Source of the DNA: Desulforadius tongensis
Lineage (GTDB): Bacteria > Bacillota > Desulfotomaculia > Desulfotomaculales > Desulfohalotomaculaceae
NCBI RefSeq assembly: GCF_016907915.1
Contig: NZ_JAFBCW010000015.1
Span: 1-61,505, forward strand
Direction: 5' to 3'
Length of the DNA stretch: 61,505 nt
Shown here: piece by piece, positions 1-8,887 of the stretch
How positions within the stretch are numbered: position 1 is the first letter of the stretch
How the letters are laid out: every line of letters starts with the position of its first letter
Program-made: the position numbers and the translations under genes
The notes under the pieces: model-generated
The model's input: only the letters and a program-made list of their open reading frames with translations
The model's database searches: none
What the model was told of the DNA's origin: nothing

Positions 1-93
1 AGGTTTATCAGGAGCCGTATACGAGGCCCGTACGTACGGTTCTGTGAGAGGGATAACGCCGTAGCAAATTACTGCGGCGTTACCCTACTCGAT
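1..93 (+). mobile_element. Group II intron, 3' end only (domains V and VI)
   Basis: Positions 12-42 fold as a group II domain V hairpin, with GAGCCGTA pairing to TACGGTTC around a bulged distal stem. Positions 53-80 form a domain VI hairpin (AACGCCG with CGGCGTT). An unpaired A follows shortly before the end, and the terminal CTACTCGAT matches bacterial group II introns. The intron therefore runs left out of the window on the plus strand and ends at about 93. Its reverse transcriptase is not visible. The downstream exon is the antisense strand of gerB, so splicing of plus-strand RNA cannot repair gerB mRNA. The exact end could be off by one or two bases. Confidence 0.85.
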
Positions 94-851
94 CTTTGTG
101 CCGCGTTATGGGCGGGAAAATAGTTGCTCGAAGCTGACTCCACCCCGATGGTTAAAACCTCTGCCAGGGAAGTGGCCAGCAGCAGCCCCCCGCCGATCAT
201 TAAGCCTAAGGTGAAAACTTTATGGGCGGCTTTACTTTTCAACCCGGAAAAGACCATCATACATATTACCGCTTCAGCCAGCGGGAAGGAGAAGGTGGAA
301 AAGGCACCTTTTAAAACCGGCGCCATCCCGTTGTACAGCACCGGGCGGATATTTTTTATTTCCCATTCCGGGACCATCAGCAGGATGGTAAAAATGATCA
401 TTATTATCATTATGCACAGGAAACATTCTCCCACCCGGCTCAATACTTCAATGCCCTCTTTTAATGACCAGACGCATAAAATAACCAGTCCCGCCAGGGG
501 AGCCAGCATGGGGGTTTCCGGAAAAGCCACGATAGTGATAAACTCGGTGAAAGTTCTTAAAACAAGGGCTCCTAACAAAAGGGCAAACCAAATATAAATG
601 AGGCTGATTAAATTACCTATCACAGCACCGAAAACTATTTTGGCAATGTCAAATAAATCCTTTCCCGGGTAAAGGGAGAGAATTCTGGCATAAACGGACA
701 GTACAGCGTAAGCCGGCAGAACGGCTAATAAAATGGCCAGCCAAAAATCCTTTTCTGCCGTTATCCCGCTGGTAAATACCAGGGAATCGCCGATGATTAC
801 AAAGGTAACCAGGGTGATGCCCTGCTTTTGCGAGATTATTTCTTTATTCAC
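94..851 (-). pseudogene. Spore germination permease GerB family, truncated by intron
   Basis: This is the N-terminal part of a GerAB/GerKB-type permease (APC superfamily), the membrane subunit of a nutrient germinant receptor in the spore inner membrane. About 250 residues with several hydrophobic helices remain, against roughly 360 usual. The reading frame enters the intron at 93 and stops soon afterwards, so the C-terminal helices are lost or lie left of the window. I place the start at GTG 851: GGAGGA lies seven bases upstream, and translation from the ATG at 890 would add an unlikely N-terminus. It overlaps the preceding small gene by eight bases. Loss of function is inferred from the antisense intron insertion. 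Confidence 0.85.
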
Positions 852-1065
852 CGCTGATTCCTCCAATAAATAATGACAGGGACTGTTCAATTACACGGGC
901 CGCACTGGGAATTTTAATACCGGAATTAAGCAGCAGGCTGATTATTAGAGAGAATAAAAACACGGCAGTATTAAAGGCTGCTTCCTTTTTTTGATTATTT
1001 TTATACAGGGGGAATATTTCTATAAATCCCAGTATTAGGTAAGCCAGCGTTATTACCAGGTACAT
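844..1065 (-). CDS. Small membrane protein of the germination operon
   Basis: A 73-residue protein with two hydrophobic segments (about residues 2-20 and 33-48) separated by a lysine-rich loop. It lies between gerC and gerB, three bases after the gerC stop and overlapping the gerB start, with a GGGAG ribosome site. Small membrane proteins inside ger operons are known, and some modulate receptor activity. Assigning that role here is inference from position. No family is recognised with confidence. Confidence 0.7.
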   Translation of the reverse strand: MYLVITLAYLILGFIEIFPLYKNNQKKEAAFNTAVFLFSLIISLLLNSGIKIPSAARVIEQSLSLFIGGISGE

Positions 1066-1068
1066 AAA

Positions 1069-2232
1069 TCAATCTCCCACTTTAATGCTCCTTGATGTTA
1101 AAGCGCTGCTCCTGATATCAATGTTTATATTTATGTCTGTGTCCAGCTGGGGGAATATTTCATCCCAATTGGGCTCCATTTGTTTCCATAATGAGGGCAT
1201 TTCCCTTTGTATGAGTTGGCCGAAGCCAAATACATCACTTTGGTAACTTTGTGCTTTTTTGATGGCGTTTTGCAGGCGCCTTTTCATCTCTTCAACGACG
1301 GCCTGTTTTATTTCACTTTCTACCTTTTTATCTAAGAGATCCGCGCCGGCGGCATCAATCTCTGCTATGGCCGCTTCCATATTTATATTAACATTCATAA
1401 CAAGCCGGTCATCTTTGTAAACCGGTTTTATTTTAGTCTTAGCGTCAAATATTTCCAAGGTAATCTTTGTCTGCTTGCCCTTGATGTTAGCTAATTCTTC
1501 TATCAGCGCGCCGCCCTTCATTTCGTTCCTCAACCATAACAACCCCCTGGTTTCAGAACCGTTAAACCAACCCACCTGTGTGTCTTTTTTAAAAATTGCT
1601 GTGCCGTGCATTTGAGGCTTTGTTTTTCCTTTAACCGTTACGGTGTTAACGGTGGCCGCGGCGGCTGAAATGCCCTTGGCAGACAGGTCGTTTATAAATT
1701 CCCATAACTCAAAGGAGGGATACGTGGATAAGCTTTTTTTGTTTTTTAACATATCTTCCAGTTGAAATGAAACAATACTTTCTATTTCCACGCTGCTTTC
1801 TAATATTTCCCCGGCGGTTTTTTCCCTGGAGATAATTAAAAACATATCCGGCCTTACCTCCGCGTCTCTGTTTATCCAATCAATAATGGGGACAATATTT
1901 TCCTGGGCAATTTCTTTACTGACGATAATTACCTTGGCGTGACTCCAGTATAATTTTTTACCTGTGAGGGCGATGAAGTTGCGTATGGCGCTGAAGATTG
2001 TATCACCCTTCATTTTTACAGTAGTTGATTTTATCTGCATTTCTTTTTCCTGGGCCTGGGGTTTGATGATTTCTACCGTTAAAAGGTATTTGCCGTCTTT
2101 GGGGTCTTTATCTACCGCCAGGCCGGCTGCTATAGCCAAATCTTCCACTTCTTTGTAATTCCAGCAGCCTGCCGGTATCAGCATATTTACAAGCAGCATG
2201 AAGGTAAGAAGCATTACTTTTGCTTTCCGCAA
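1069..2232 (-). CDS. Spore germination lipoprotein, Ger(x)C family
   Basis: The C subunit of a nutrient germinant receptor. Residues 1-23 are a lipoprotein signal ending in the lipobox LIPAGC, so Cys23 is the expected lipid-modified residue anchoring the protein to the spore inner membrane. The remainder (387 residues total) matches the Ger(x)C pattern: an N-terminal domain beginning WNYKEVEDLA and a C-terminal domain of long amphipathic helices. The start is TTG with GAAGG upstream. It follows gerA by five bases and is clearly co-transcribed with it. The operon's B subunit is interrupted, so this receptor is probably incomplete. Confidence 0.93.
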   Translation of the reverse strand: MRKAKVMLLTFMLLVNMLIPAGCWNYKEVEDLAIAAGLAVDKDPKDGKYLLTVEIIKPQAQEKEMQIKSTTVKMKGDTIFSAIRNFIALTGKKLYWSHAKVIIVSKEIAQENIVPIIDWINRDAEVRPDMFLIISREKTAGEILESSVEIESIVSFQLEDMLKNKKSLSTYPSFELWEFINDLSAKGISAAAATVNTVTVKGKTKPQMHGTAIFKKDTQVGWFNGSETRGLLWLRNEMKGGALIEELANIKGKQTKITLEIFDAKTKIKPVYKDDRLVMNVNINMEAAIAEIDAAGADLLDKKVESEIKQAVVEEMKRRLQNAIKKAQSYQSDVFGFGQLIQREMPSLWKQMEPNWDEIFPQLDTDININIDIRSSALTSRSIKVGD

Positions 2233-2237
2233 TGATA

Positions 2238-3746
2238 CTACCTTCTTTCAATAAGCCTGGGGCCGGATTTACGCAGCATGTTTTTGGTCATTAACTTTGG
2301 TCGAAAATACATGGCGTACCAGGGGGCCCTTACTGCCGTATCTTTCAAGTCCCGTACGTTTATGGAGCTGACATTTAACATGTAGGGAACACCGAAAGAG
2401 CGCATGGACATTAAGTGAATAAACAGGCCGATTACGCCGAAAATGTAACCGTACAATCCTAAAACAGATGATAATAGTAAAAGGATTATTCGCACTAGAA
2501 TTAAAGCTCCCAGCATTTCTGTGATTAAATAACTGGTGATGCCGGTTAAGGCCACCACTATAATCATGGGGGCGCTGGCAAACTTAGCGGTAACCGCTGC
2601 CTCTCCCAGTACCAGCGCCCCCACGATGCTTACCGTTTGGCCGATGGGGGTTGCCAACCGGACTCCTGCTTCTCTCAGCATTTCAAAGGTGACCAGCATG
2701 GCCGCTGCTTCCACCACTGTGGGAAAGGGCACTCCTTCCCTGGAAGCAGCGATGCTGAGCAAAAGCGGCGTGGGTATCATTTCCTGGTGATAGGTGGTTA
2801 AGGCTAAAAAAATGCTCGGCACGCTGATGGTTAAGAAAAATGAAAAGTAGCGCAGCATTCTGTTGATTGAAGCAAAAATAAAGTTATTATAATAATCTTC
2901 GTTTACTTGAAAGGCTTCTATAAATATATGGGGTAAGGTTAAAACAAAGGGGCTGCCGTCGCATACAACGGCAACTCTTCCTTCCAGTAACTTACCGGCC
3001 ACCGTGTCCGGGCGCTCGGTACTGCCGATTGTTTTAAAGGGTGACAGGGGCGAATCTTTTATTAATTCTTCTATATAACCGGAATCAAGCACACCGTCTA
3101 TGTTTATATTGTCCAGCCTTTTTTCCAGTTCGTTTATTATTTTTGCGGGGGCCAGCCCTTCTATGTAGCATATGCAGATGGTGGTTTTGGTACGGGTGCC
3201 CAACTGTTTAAATTCAAATTTCAAATCTGTGGTTAACAGCTTTCTGCGGATTAAAGAAAGATTGATAATGATAGATTCGGTAAAGCCCTCCCGTGCCCCC
3301 CGGACTACTTTTTCTGTTTCCGGGGGGGTTATTGATCTTACCTTCCATCCCTTGGTGTCGATGATTAAAATTTCACTAAAACCGTCTACCAGCAGCATTG
3401 TATCCCCGTATAATATTGCCTCTGCTAAACAGCTGATGTCAGAGGATTTTTTAACATTACCGGAAATAAGCACTTTATTGACAATGAAATCCAGTATTTT
3501 GCTTTGCGGGATGTTTTCATATTCATCCAGGTACATAACGGGCTGCATGATGTTTTCGTTGATGATTTCGCGATCTGCCATTTCATCCACATAGATCAGA
3601 CAGCATTTTATGTTTTTGTAACCGGCTTTAAAATGCCTGAAAATAATAGTCCGGTCGTGGGAAAAAATTTTTTGAAATAAAGAGATGTTCTGATCAATGG
3701 ATTTGGTCAGCTTTAAATGAGCGGTATTAAAAAGTTTATTGAACAT
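2238..3746 (-). CDS. Spore germination protein GerA family
   Basis: The A subunit of a Ger nutrient receptor, 502 residues, usual for the family. A soluble N-terminal half contains characteristic segments such as SDISCLAEAILYGDT and GFSEILIID. A membrane half follows with several hydrophobic helices between about residues 290 and 460, including REGVPFPTVVEA and PIGQTVSIVGALVLGE, which are typical of GerA proteins. First gene of the operon gerA-gerC-small gene-gerB on the minus strand. It is divergent from the helicase cluster at 3891 across a 144-base gap that should hold promoters for both. Such receptors are usually expressed in the forespore; I could not identify a sigma-G promoter with confidence. 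Confidence 0.95.
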   Translation of the reverse strand: MFNKLFNTAHLKLTKSIDQNISLFQKIFSHDRTIIFRHFKAGYKNIKCCLIYVDEMADREIINENIMQPVMYLDEYENIPQSKILDFIVNKVLISGNVKKSSDISCLAEAILYGDTMLLVDGFSEILIIDTKGWKVRSITPPETEKVVRGAREGFTESIIINLSLIRRKLLTTDLKFEFKQLGTRTKTTICICYIEGLAPAKIINELEKRLDNINIDGVLDSGYIEELIKDSPLSPFKTIGSTERPDTVAGKLLEGRVAVVCDGSPFVLTLPHIFIEAFQVNEDYYNNFIFASINRMLRYFSFFLTISVPSIFLALTTYHQEMIPTPLLLSIAASREGVPFPTVVEAAAMLVTFEMLREAGVRLATPIGQTVSIVGALVLGEAAVTAKFASAPMIIVVALTGITSYLITEMLGALILVRIILLLLSSVLGLYGYIFGVIGLFIHLMSMRSFGVPYMLNVSSINVRDLKDTAVRAPWYAMYFRPKLMTKNMLRKSGPRLIERR

Positions 3747-3890
3747 ATGAAAACACCCTTTACCGTTATTTACCTCGTTATTCTAATGTTTCCGAAATAT
3801 GATATATTATGTAACATTGGCCCGGTGGTTAATAAAGGGAAATAGTTTTCGGGTATGGAAATAAGATATAAATAAAAAAATACGGGGTGT

Positions 3891-5888
3891 TTGAACTTGA
3901 AACAAGTTATCTCCGGACCGCTGGGCAGTGGGAAAACCAGTGCCTTGAAAGAAAAATACCGGCATTTAATTGCCGGCGGGGTTAAATCGGACAATATACT
4001 GGTTATGGTTCGCTCATCACTGGATGAGGATAAATGGAGAAAAACCTTAAAAATTCCCGTCAGCGGCACTTTACATATTCACACCTATTTCGGTTTGGTA
4101 CAAAATCAGCTGACTAAGTTTTGGCCGCTGGTGGAATCAAAGCTGCCCGGCACCAGTAAACTGCTGCAGCCGGTTTTTATGACGGTGGAGGCGTCTCACT
4201 ACTTAATAAGTACCATGGTGGAGGAAGTGCGCCACAGCGGCGGCTTTGCGGAGGTCAAGTCCACCACTGAAAATATTGCCATTCAGTTAATTGATAACTT
4301 GAACCAGGCGGCGGTAAACGGCATATCTTTACCCGCGGCGGCCAAGCGGCTGCACATGCTGGCCGTTTCCAGCGGCGGTGAAGAAAAAACAGCTGCTTAC
4401 CTTGATGCCATCACGGTGATGAAACAATTCCGGGAAAAGTGTCTTCAAACCCGTAGTATTGACTATTCCCTGGCGGTGGAATTGTTTAACGGTATTTTGA
4501 TGTCAGACTGCCGGTTCCTTAAATATTTAAAGGAGCAGTGGCGTTATATTATTGTGGATGACATTGAAGAAATGGTACCCACCGCCCAGGATTTAATATT
4601 ATACCTGCTCAATGATGCTGCAGGTGCTTACATGGGGTATGACCCCGAAGGCGGTCATACGGTGTTTTTTGGCGCTTACCCCGAAGGGGTAAGGCAAAAA
4701 ATACTGCCCCGGTGTGAGATTAAAGAATTAAAACCGGCGGGGGGAGAGCAAACCAGGGAATTGGCCGCAAATCTGGTCCGGGTTATTACCGGTAAAGCAA
4801 GGGAAATGACCGGTTCGCCGGCCCTTAAGGGACAGATTGTTACCGTCCTGCGGGGAGAAATGCTGGAAAAGGTGGTTGGGCAGGTTGAACGGTTAATTGC
4901 TTCCGGTACAAAACCCAAAGAAATAGCGGTTATAGCGCCGGTGGTGGACAAGGTGCTGGAATTTAGTCTGCATAATAAGCTGGCAGAACGGGAGATAGGT
5001 ATTGCTAATTTATCCCGTTCTAAAAGGCTGTTGGATCAACCCTTTGCCAATGCCATGATCACACTGGCGGTGCTGGCCAATCCGGATTGGAAGACGGAAA
5101 TAAATTTTTCATCCCTGGTTCAGACGCTGTGTTTGTTGTTAAAGACGGATCCGGTACGGGCATCTTTACTGGCGGAAGAAACCTTTAAAAATGATTTAAA
5201 GCTGCCCGACCTGGATGAGCTGAATTTAAGGGAACAGGTTGGCTACCGGTACGCGGAACATTACCAGGAACTGAGGCAGTGGGTAGAGCGGAGACGGCAG
5301 GACAAACCGGACTTGGAACTGCTGTTTCAACAGGCCTTTGCAGAGCTGCTTTCGCCCCTGCTGCCCGGGGAAGAGGATTTACTGGCCTGCCGCCAGATGA
5401 TTGATTCGGCGGTTAAACTGCGCCGGGTGTTAAGCTGCTATAATGACGCCCCCCTGGGGCATAACTTTATTGACATGATTCAAAAGGGAACGCTGGCGGC
5501 GGAGGTGCTCTACCGCCCGCCTGCCCACCGGAATAAAGTTATTCTTACTTCTCCGCTGAATTTTATATTAAACCCCTATATTGAAAGGGTTAAGTATCAA
5601 TTTTGGCTGGATATCGGGGGTAACCAGTGGATGAGGGGCATGGCCAAGGAACTGGCCAATCCCTGGGTGCTGTCCCGGCGCTGGACCGGTCACCAGGTGT
5701 GGGATGACGGTGTGGATCAAAATATCCGCCGGCAAAAACTGGGCATCCTGGTCAGGGCGCTGCTGGGCAAATGCAGCGAAGGTATATTTGTTGCTTACAG
5801 TGAAATAAACAGCCAGGGCTGGGAACAAAACGGGTTACTGGTGGATGTTTTTGACAGCGTGCAGCAGGGGAGGGAAGCAGGTGATTAG
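3891..5888 (+). CDS. AddB-like P-loop helicase-family protein (split AddB N-terminal part)
   Basis: A 665-residue protein with a Walker A motif GPLGSGKT at residues 9-16 and a possible Walker B segment YIIVDDIEEM near residue 220. The N-terminus resembles AddB, which starts with a P-loop but lacks most other helicase motifs. The C-terminal stretch GIFVAYSEINSQGWEQNG resembles the last motif of UvrD/AddB-like proteins. No nuclease domain is present here; a separate nuclease is encoded two genes downstream. First of four overlapping genes, ending eight bases inside the helicase gene. Start TTG 3891 is used, TTG 3897 being an alternative behind a weak GGGG site. The AddB relation is inferred from motifs and context; it could be a different UvrD-like partner. 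Confidence 0.7.
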   Translation: MNLKQVISGPLGSGKTSALKEKYRHLIAGGVKSDNILVMVRSSLDEDKWRKTLKIPVSGTLHIHTYFGLVQNQLTKFWPLVESKLPGTSKLLQPVFMTVEASHYLISTMVEEVRHSGGFAEVKSTTENIAIQLIDNLNQAAVNGISLPAAAKRLHMLAVSSGGEEKTAAYLDAITVMKQFREKCLQTRSIDYSLAVELFNGILMSDCRFLKYLKEQWRYIIVDDIEEMVPTAQDLILYLLNDAAGAYMGYDPEGGHTVFFGAYPEGVRQKILPRCEIKELKPAGGEQTRELAANLVRVITGKAREMTGSPALKGQIVTVLRGEMLEKVVGQVERLIASGTKPKEIAVIAPVVDKVLEFSLHNKLAEREIGIANLSRSKRLLDQPFANAMITLAVLANPDWKTEINFSSLVQTLCLLLKTDPVRASLLAEETFKNDLKLPDLDELNLREQVGYRYAEHYQELRQWVERRRQDKPDLELLFQQAFAELLSPLLPGEEDLLACRQMIDSAVKLRRVLSCYNDAPLGHNFIDMIQKGTLAAEVLYRPPAHRNKVILTSPLNFILNPYIERVKYQFWLDIGGNQWMRGMAKELANPWVLSRRWTGHQVWDDGVDQNIRRQKLGILVRALLGKCSEGIFVAYSEINSQGWEQNGLLVDVFDSVQQGREAGD

Positions 5889-8088
5889 TTTAAGACCGGG
5901 GCAAAAGGAAGTGGCCCGGTACCGGGGCGGGCTGCTGGCGGTGCCGGCGGTGCCGGGGGCCGGAAAAACCACTGTGCTGGCTCACCTAACGGCGGATTTG
6001 ATACAAGAGGGATGCAGCGGTTCGGGTAAAATTCTCATTGTAACGGTGATGAACTCTGCGGTGGCTAATTTTCGCAGCCGCATTGGGGATTTTTTGCAGC
6101 AGCGGGGGCTGCCCCGGGGTAAAGGGTATGAAGTTAAAACGCTGCATTCCCTGGCCATGACCATATTGAAAGAAAAACCGGAATTTTTACTGATTAACCA
6201 AAACTTCCGGATTATTGACGAGGGCGGCCGGTACGAACTGTTAAATGATTTAGTTAAAGAGTGGATGATCACAAACAAAAATTTATGGAAAGAGCCCATT
6301 AAAATTAAGAAAAATGACCGGTGGTATCAAAGGGCTTTAGAGAGGTGGGAGCAGAAGGACCTGCCCAATATATTTTGCAGCGGGGTGAGCACCGTTAAAT
6401 CCACCGGTTTAACGGCGGAACAGGTGCGAAACTTGCAGCAGCGGCTGGATGAAAGGTCGTATTTAAGCTGGGTACTGAGCATTTATCAGCGGTATAACCA
6501 GGTATTAAACCGGGAAGGACTGCTGGATTTTGACGACTTAATTGTACAGGCCCTGCGCCTGTTAAAAGAAGACGGCGGGGTACTGGAACGCCTGCAAAAT
6601 CGCTGGACCTTTTGCTTTGAAGATGAAGCCCAGGATTCCACCCCGCTGCAGGAAGAGATTTTAATGCTGCTGGCTGAAAAATCCGGCAACCTGGTGCGGG
6701 TGGGGGATTCCAACCAGGCTATTTTGGGTACCTTTACAGCGGCGGAACCGGAAATATTTCGCCGCTATTGTACCCGGGAAGATGTAAAAAAGGAATCAAT
6801 TTTATATTCCAGCCGCAGCACAGTACAAATAATTAACCTGGCCAATTACCTGGTGGACTGGACAAATAACTGCCATCCCCAGCAGGAATGCCGGGAGGCG
6901 CTGGAAAACCGGCATATTCACCCGGTGGACAAAAGTGCCCCCTACCCCAACCCCAGCACAAAGGGATACACCATTGGGGTGCGGGGATTTAAGGATCAGG
7001 CCGCCGAAATTAAGCTGGTGGCCCAACTGGCCGGTGATTATATCAACAGGACCCCCCGGGATACCGTGGCCATACTGGTATCCAACCGGTACGTGCAGCA
7101 GGATATGGCCCAGGTGTTAACTGAATTAAATGTTCCCTTCGAGGAAGTGGGTAAAATAACTAACCGGCAGGCGAAAACCATTGTCGATGTGGAAAGGGCT
7201 CTGGAGTATCTGGCCCAACCGCACCGGGTCAATTTGCTGGTGGCGCTGGTTAAAAACGTATTTCTCAGCCAGTTAAGTGCAGAGGAAGGCAAATTTTTAA
7301 CTAAATTGTTTCAAAAATATACCCTGCAGCAGGTGCTTTATCCCATTGGCGGTCAGCTGCCGTGGCTGGAGATGCCCGATGAGCTGTCAGACCCGGCCAT
7401 TTACACCGGTTTTGTGGAGGGGTTAAAAACCATACAAAAATGGCTGGCGGCCAGTGTACAGCTGCCGCCCGATGAATTGGTGCTGTACCTGGCGGAGGAT
7501 ATGGATTTAGATATGGAACAGCTGGGCATTGCCCATAATTTAGCCTTGTTAATCAGGCAAAAAATGTACCAGCATCCCCACTGGCGGCTGTACGACATTG
7601 CTTTGGATTTACCGAGCCTAAAAAGTTCGGTGCGTCATTTTTTGCGGGTGGTCAATGAACAGCAGGGGTTTGAACCCACCCCGGGGGTGATATCGCTGAT
7701 TACTGCCCACAAGTCCAAGGGGTTGGAATGGGATACCGTTTATTTGACCGGAGTTACTGCGGCGGAATATCCTTCTTCAAGAACAGACAGGTTTAAAAGT
7801 GAGATGTGGTACTTGAAGGAAGATTTAAACAATCCCTTGGCGTTAATTAAAGCAGAGCTGAAGTCTTTAACCGGTGAAAGGGTAACTGACCCGCTGTACC
7901 AGTTTAAAATTGATGAAATATGCGAACGCTTGAGACTGCTCTATGTGGCTGTCACCAGGGCAAAGAAAAATCTTTTAATAACCTATCACGATAAAAATGT
8001 TTTTAACCAGCGGATTGGCCCCAGCCTGGTCCTGAAAGCACTGATGGATCATATATCAAAGGAGCGTGCAGCCAATGATAACGTGTGA
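5881..8088 (+). CDS. UvrD/AddA-type superfamily 1 DNA helicase
   Basis: A superfamily 1A helicase, about 735 residues from the GTG at 5881, which has GGAGGG upstream and overlaps the preceding stop by eight bases. Visible motifs in order: Walker A PGAGKTT near residue 25, motif II FEDEAQDSTPLQ near 245, motif III VRVGDSNQA, motif V TAHKSKGLEWDTVYL near 606 and motif VI RLRLLYVAVTRAK near 683. These predict an active 3'-5' translocase. It is far shorter than Bacillus AddA (about 1230 residues) and has no C-terminal nuclease domain. Lying between an AddB-like protein and an AddB-type nuclease, it probably forms the motor of a RecBCD/AddAB-like end-resection complex. Confidence 0.9.
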   Translation: MISLRPGQKEVARYRGGLLAVPAVPGAGKTTVLAHLTADLIQEGCSGSGKILIVTVMNSAVANFRSRIGDFLQQRGLPRGKGYEVKTLHSLAMTILKEKPEFLLINQNFRIIDEGGRYELLNDLVKEWMITNKNLWKEPIKIKKNDRWYQRALERWEQKDLPNIFCSGVSTVKSTGLTAEQVRNLQQRLDERSYLSWVLSIYQRYNQVLNREGLLDFDDLIVQALRLLKEDGGVLERLQNRWTFCFEDEAQDSTPLQEEILMLLAEKSGNLVRVGDSNQAILGTFTAAEPEIFRRYCTREDVKKESILYSSRSTVQIINLANYLVDWTNNCHPQQECREALENRHIHPVDKSAPYPNPSTKGYTIGVRGFKDQAAEIKLVAQLAGDYINRTPRDTVAILVSNRYVQQDMAQVLTELNVPFEEVGKITNRQAKTIVDVERALEYLAQPHRVNLLVALVKNVFLSQLSAEEGKFLTKLFQKYTLQQVLYPIGGQLPWLEMPDELSDPAIYTGFVEGLKTIQKWLAASVQLPPDELVLYLAEDMDLDMEQLGIAHNLALLIRQKMYQHPHWRLYDIALDLPSLKSSVRHFLRVVNEQQGFEPTPGVISLITAHKSKGLEWDTVYLTGVTAAEYPSSRTDRFKSEMWYLKEDLNNPLALIKAELKSLTGERVTDPLYQFKIDEICERLRLLYVAVTRAKKNLLITYHDKNVFNQRIGPSLVLKALMDHISKERAANDNV

Positions 8089-8887
8089 CGTTAAAGAAAT
8101 GTATTTCAGCCAGAACTCTTTCAGCACTTATGACTTTTGCAGCCTTAAATTCCGCCGCCGCTATATTGATGGGTTGTACTGGCCGGGCAGCTGGGTAACA
8201 GATAACGAAAAGAGGGAGATGGTGGAACAGGGGCAGCTTTTTCACCTGCTGGCCCATCGTTACTACTGCGGCATAGCAATGGGGGAGTTGGAAAGGTATT
8301 TAACGGAACCGGTGAGCAGCTGGTTTAAGGAATTGCAGAATTTTCGCCCGCTCACCGCTGGGGCGGTATTTCTGCCGGAGCAGGAACTGCGCTGCCACCA
8401 GGATGGGATTAGGCTGGTGGCTAAGTTCGACCTGCTGATGGTACTGCCCGACGGCCGGGCGGTGATATATGATTGGAAGACTGCCCTGGGCAGGCCCAAA
8501 AGCCAGTATTATCGGCAGCATATTCAAACCATTGTTTACCGCTATTTGCTGGTTAAAGCCGGCGGTTTTCTTTCCCCCCGGGGGGCGTTTTCTCCTGCAG
8601 ACATTTCTATGATTTACTGGAATCCCCGCTATCCCAGGCTGGTGGAGCCGCTGGCCTATTCAGAGGACAAATACCAGAGGGATGCGGATATGATTGAGAA
8701 GAAGATTAAAGAAATTGAGAGCAGGGACTATGATCAGTTTTATGCCACCGGTGATCAAAAAAAATGCCGGCATTGTGAGTATTCGCCCATCTGCCACGGC
8801 AGGCCCATGGCTGCCGACTTATCTGAAGAAGTTGAAGAAGAATTGGATATAGATTGGGATGACATTGATGAAATGCTCTTTGAATAA
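8075..8887 (+). CDS. PD-(D/E)XK nuclease with AddB/Cas4-type Fe-S cysteines
   Basis: A 270-residue stand-alone nuclease from ATG 8075, with AAAGGAG ten bases upstream. It carries the N-terminal signature of the family, SFSTYDFCSLKFRRRY. The catalytic core follows as KFDLLMVLPDGR near residue 117 (metal-binding Asp) and IYDWKTA near 132 (the D...xK pair). The C-terminus has CRHCEYSPIC, a Cx2Cx5C pattern which, with the early Cys, matches the four-cysteine Fe-S staple of the AddB nuclease domain. It overlaps the helicase stop by 14 bases and runs into recJ. It is best read as the nuclease domain of AddB encoded as its own subunit, and is the only such nuclease in the cluster. Confidence 0.88.
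   Translation: MITCDVKEMYFSQNSFSTYDFCSLKFRRRYIDGLYWPGSWVTDNEKREMVEQGQLFHLLAHRYYCGIAMGELERYLTEPVSSWFKELQNFRPLTAGAVFLPEQELRCHQDGIRLVAKFDLLMVLPDGRAVIYDWKTALGRPKSQYYRQHIQTIVYRYLLVKAGGFLSPRGAFSPADISMIYWNPRYPRLVEPLAYSEDKYQRDADMIEKKIKEIESRDYDQFYATGDQKKCRHCEYSPICHGRPMAADLSEEVEEELDIDWDDIDEMLFE

Noticed and set aside
124-597. 157-residue plus-strand open frame
   Set aside because: It lies antisense within gerB, has no ribosome site and a low-complexity Ser/Ile/Lys composition.
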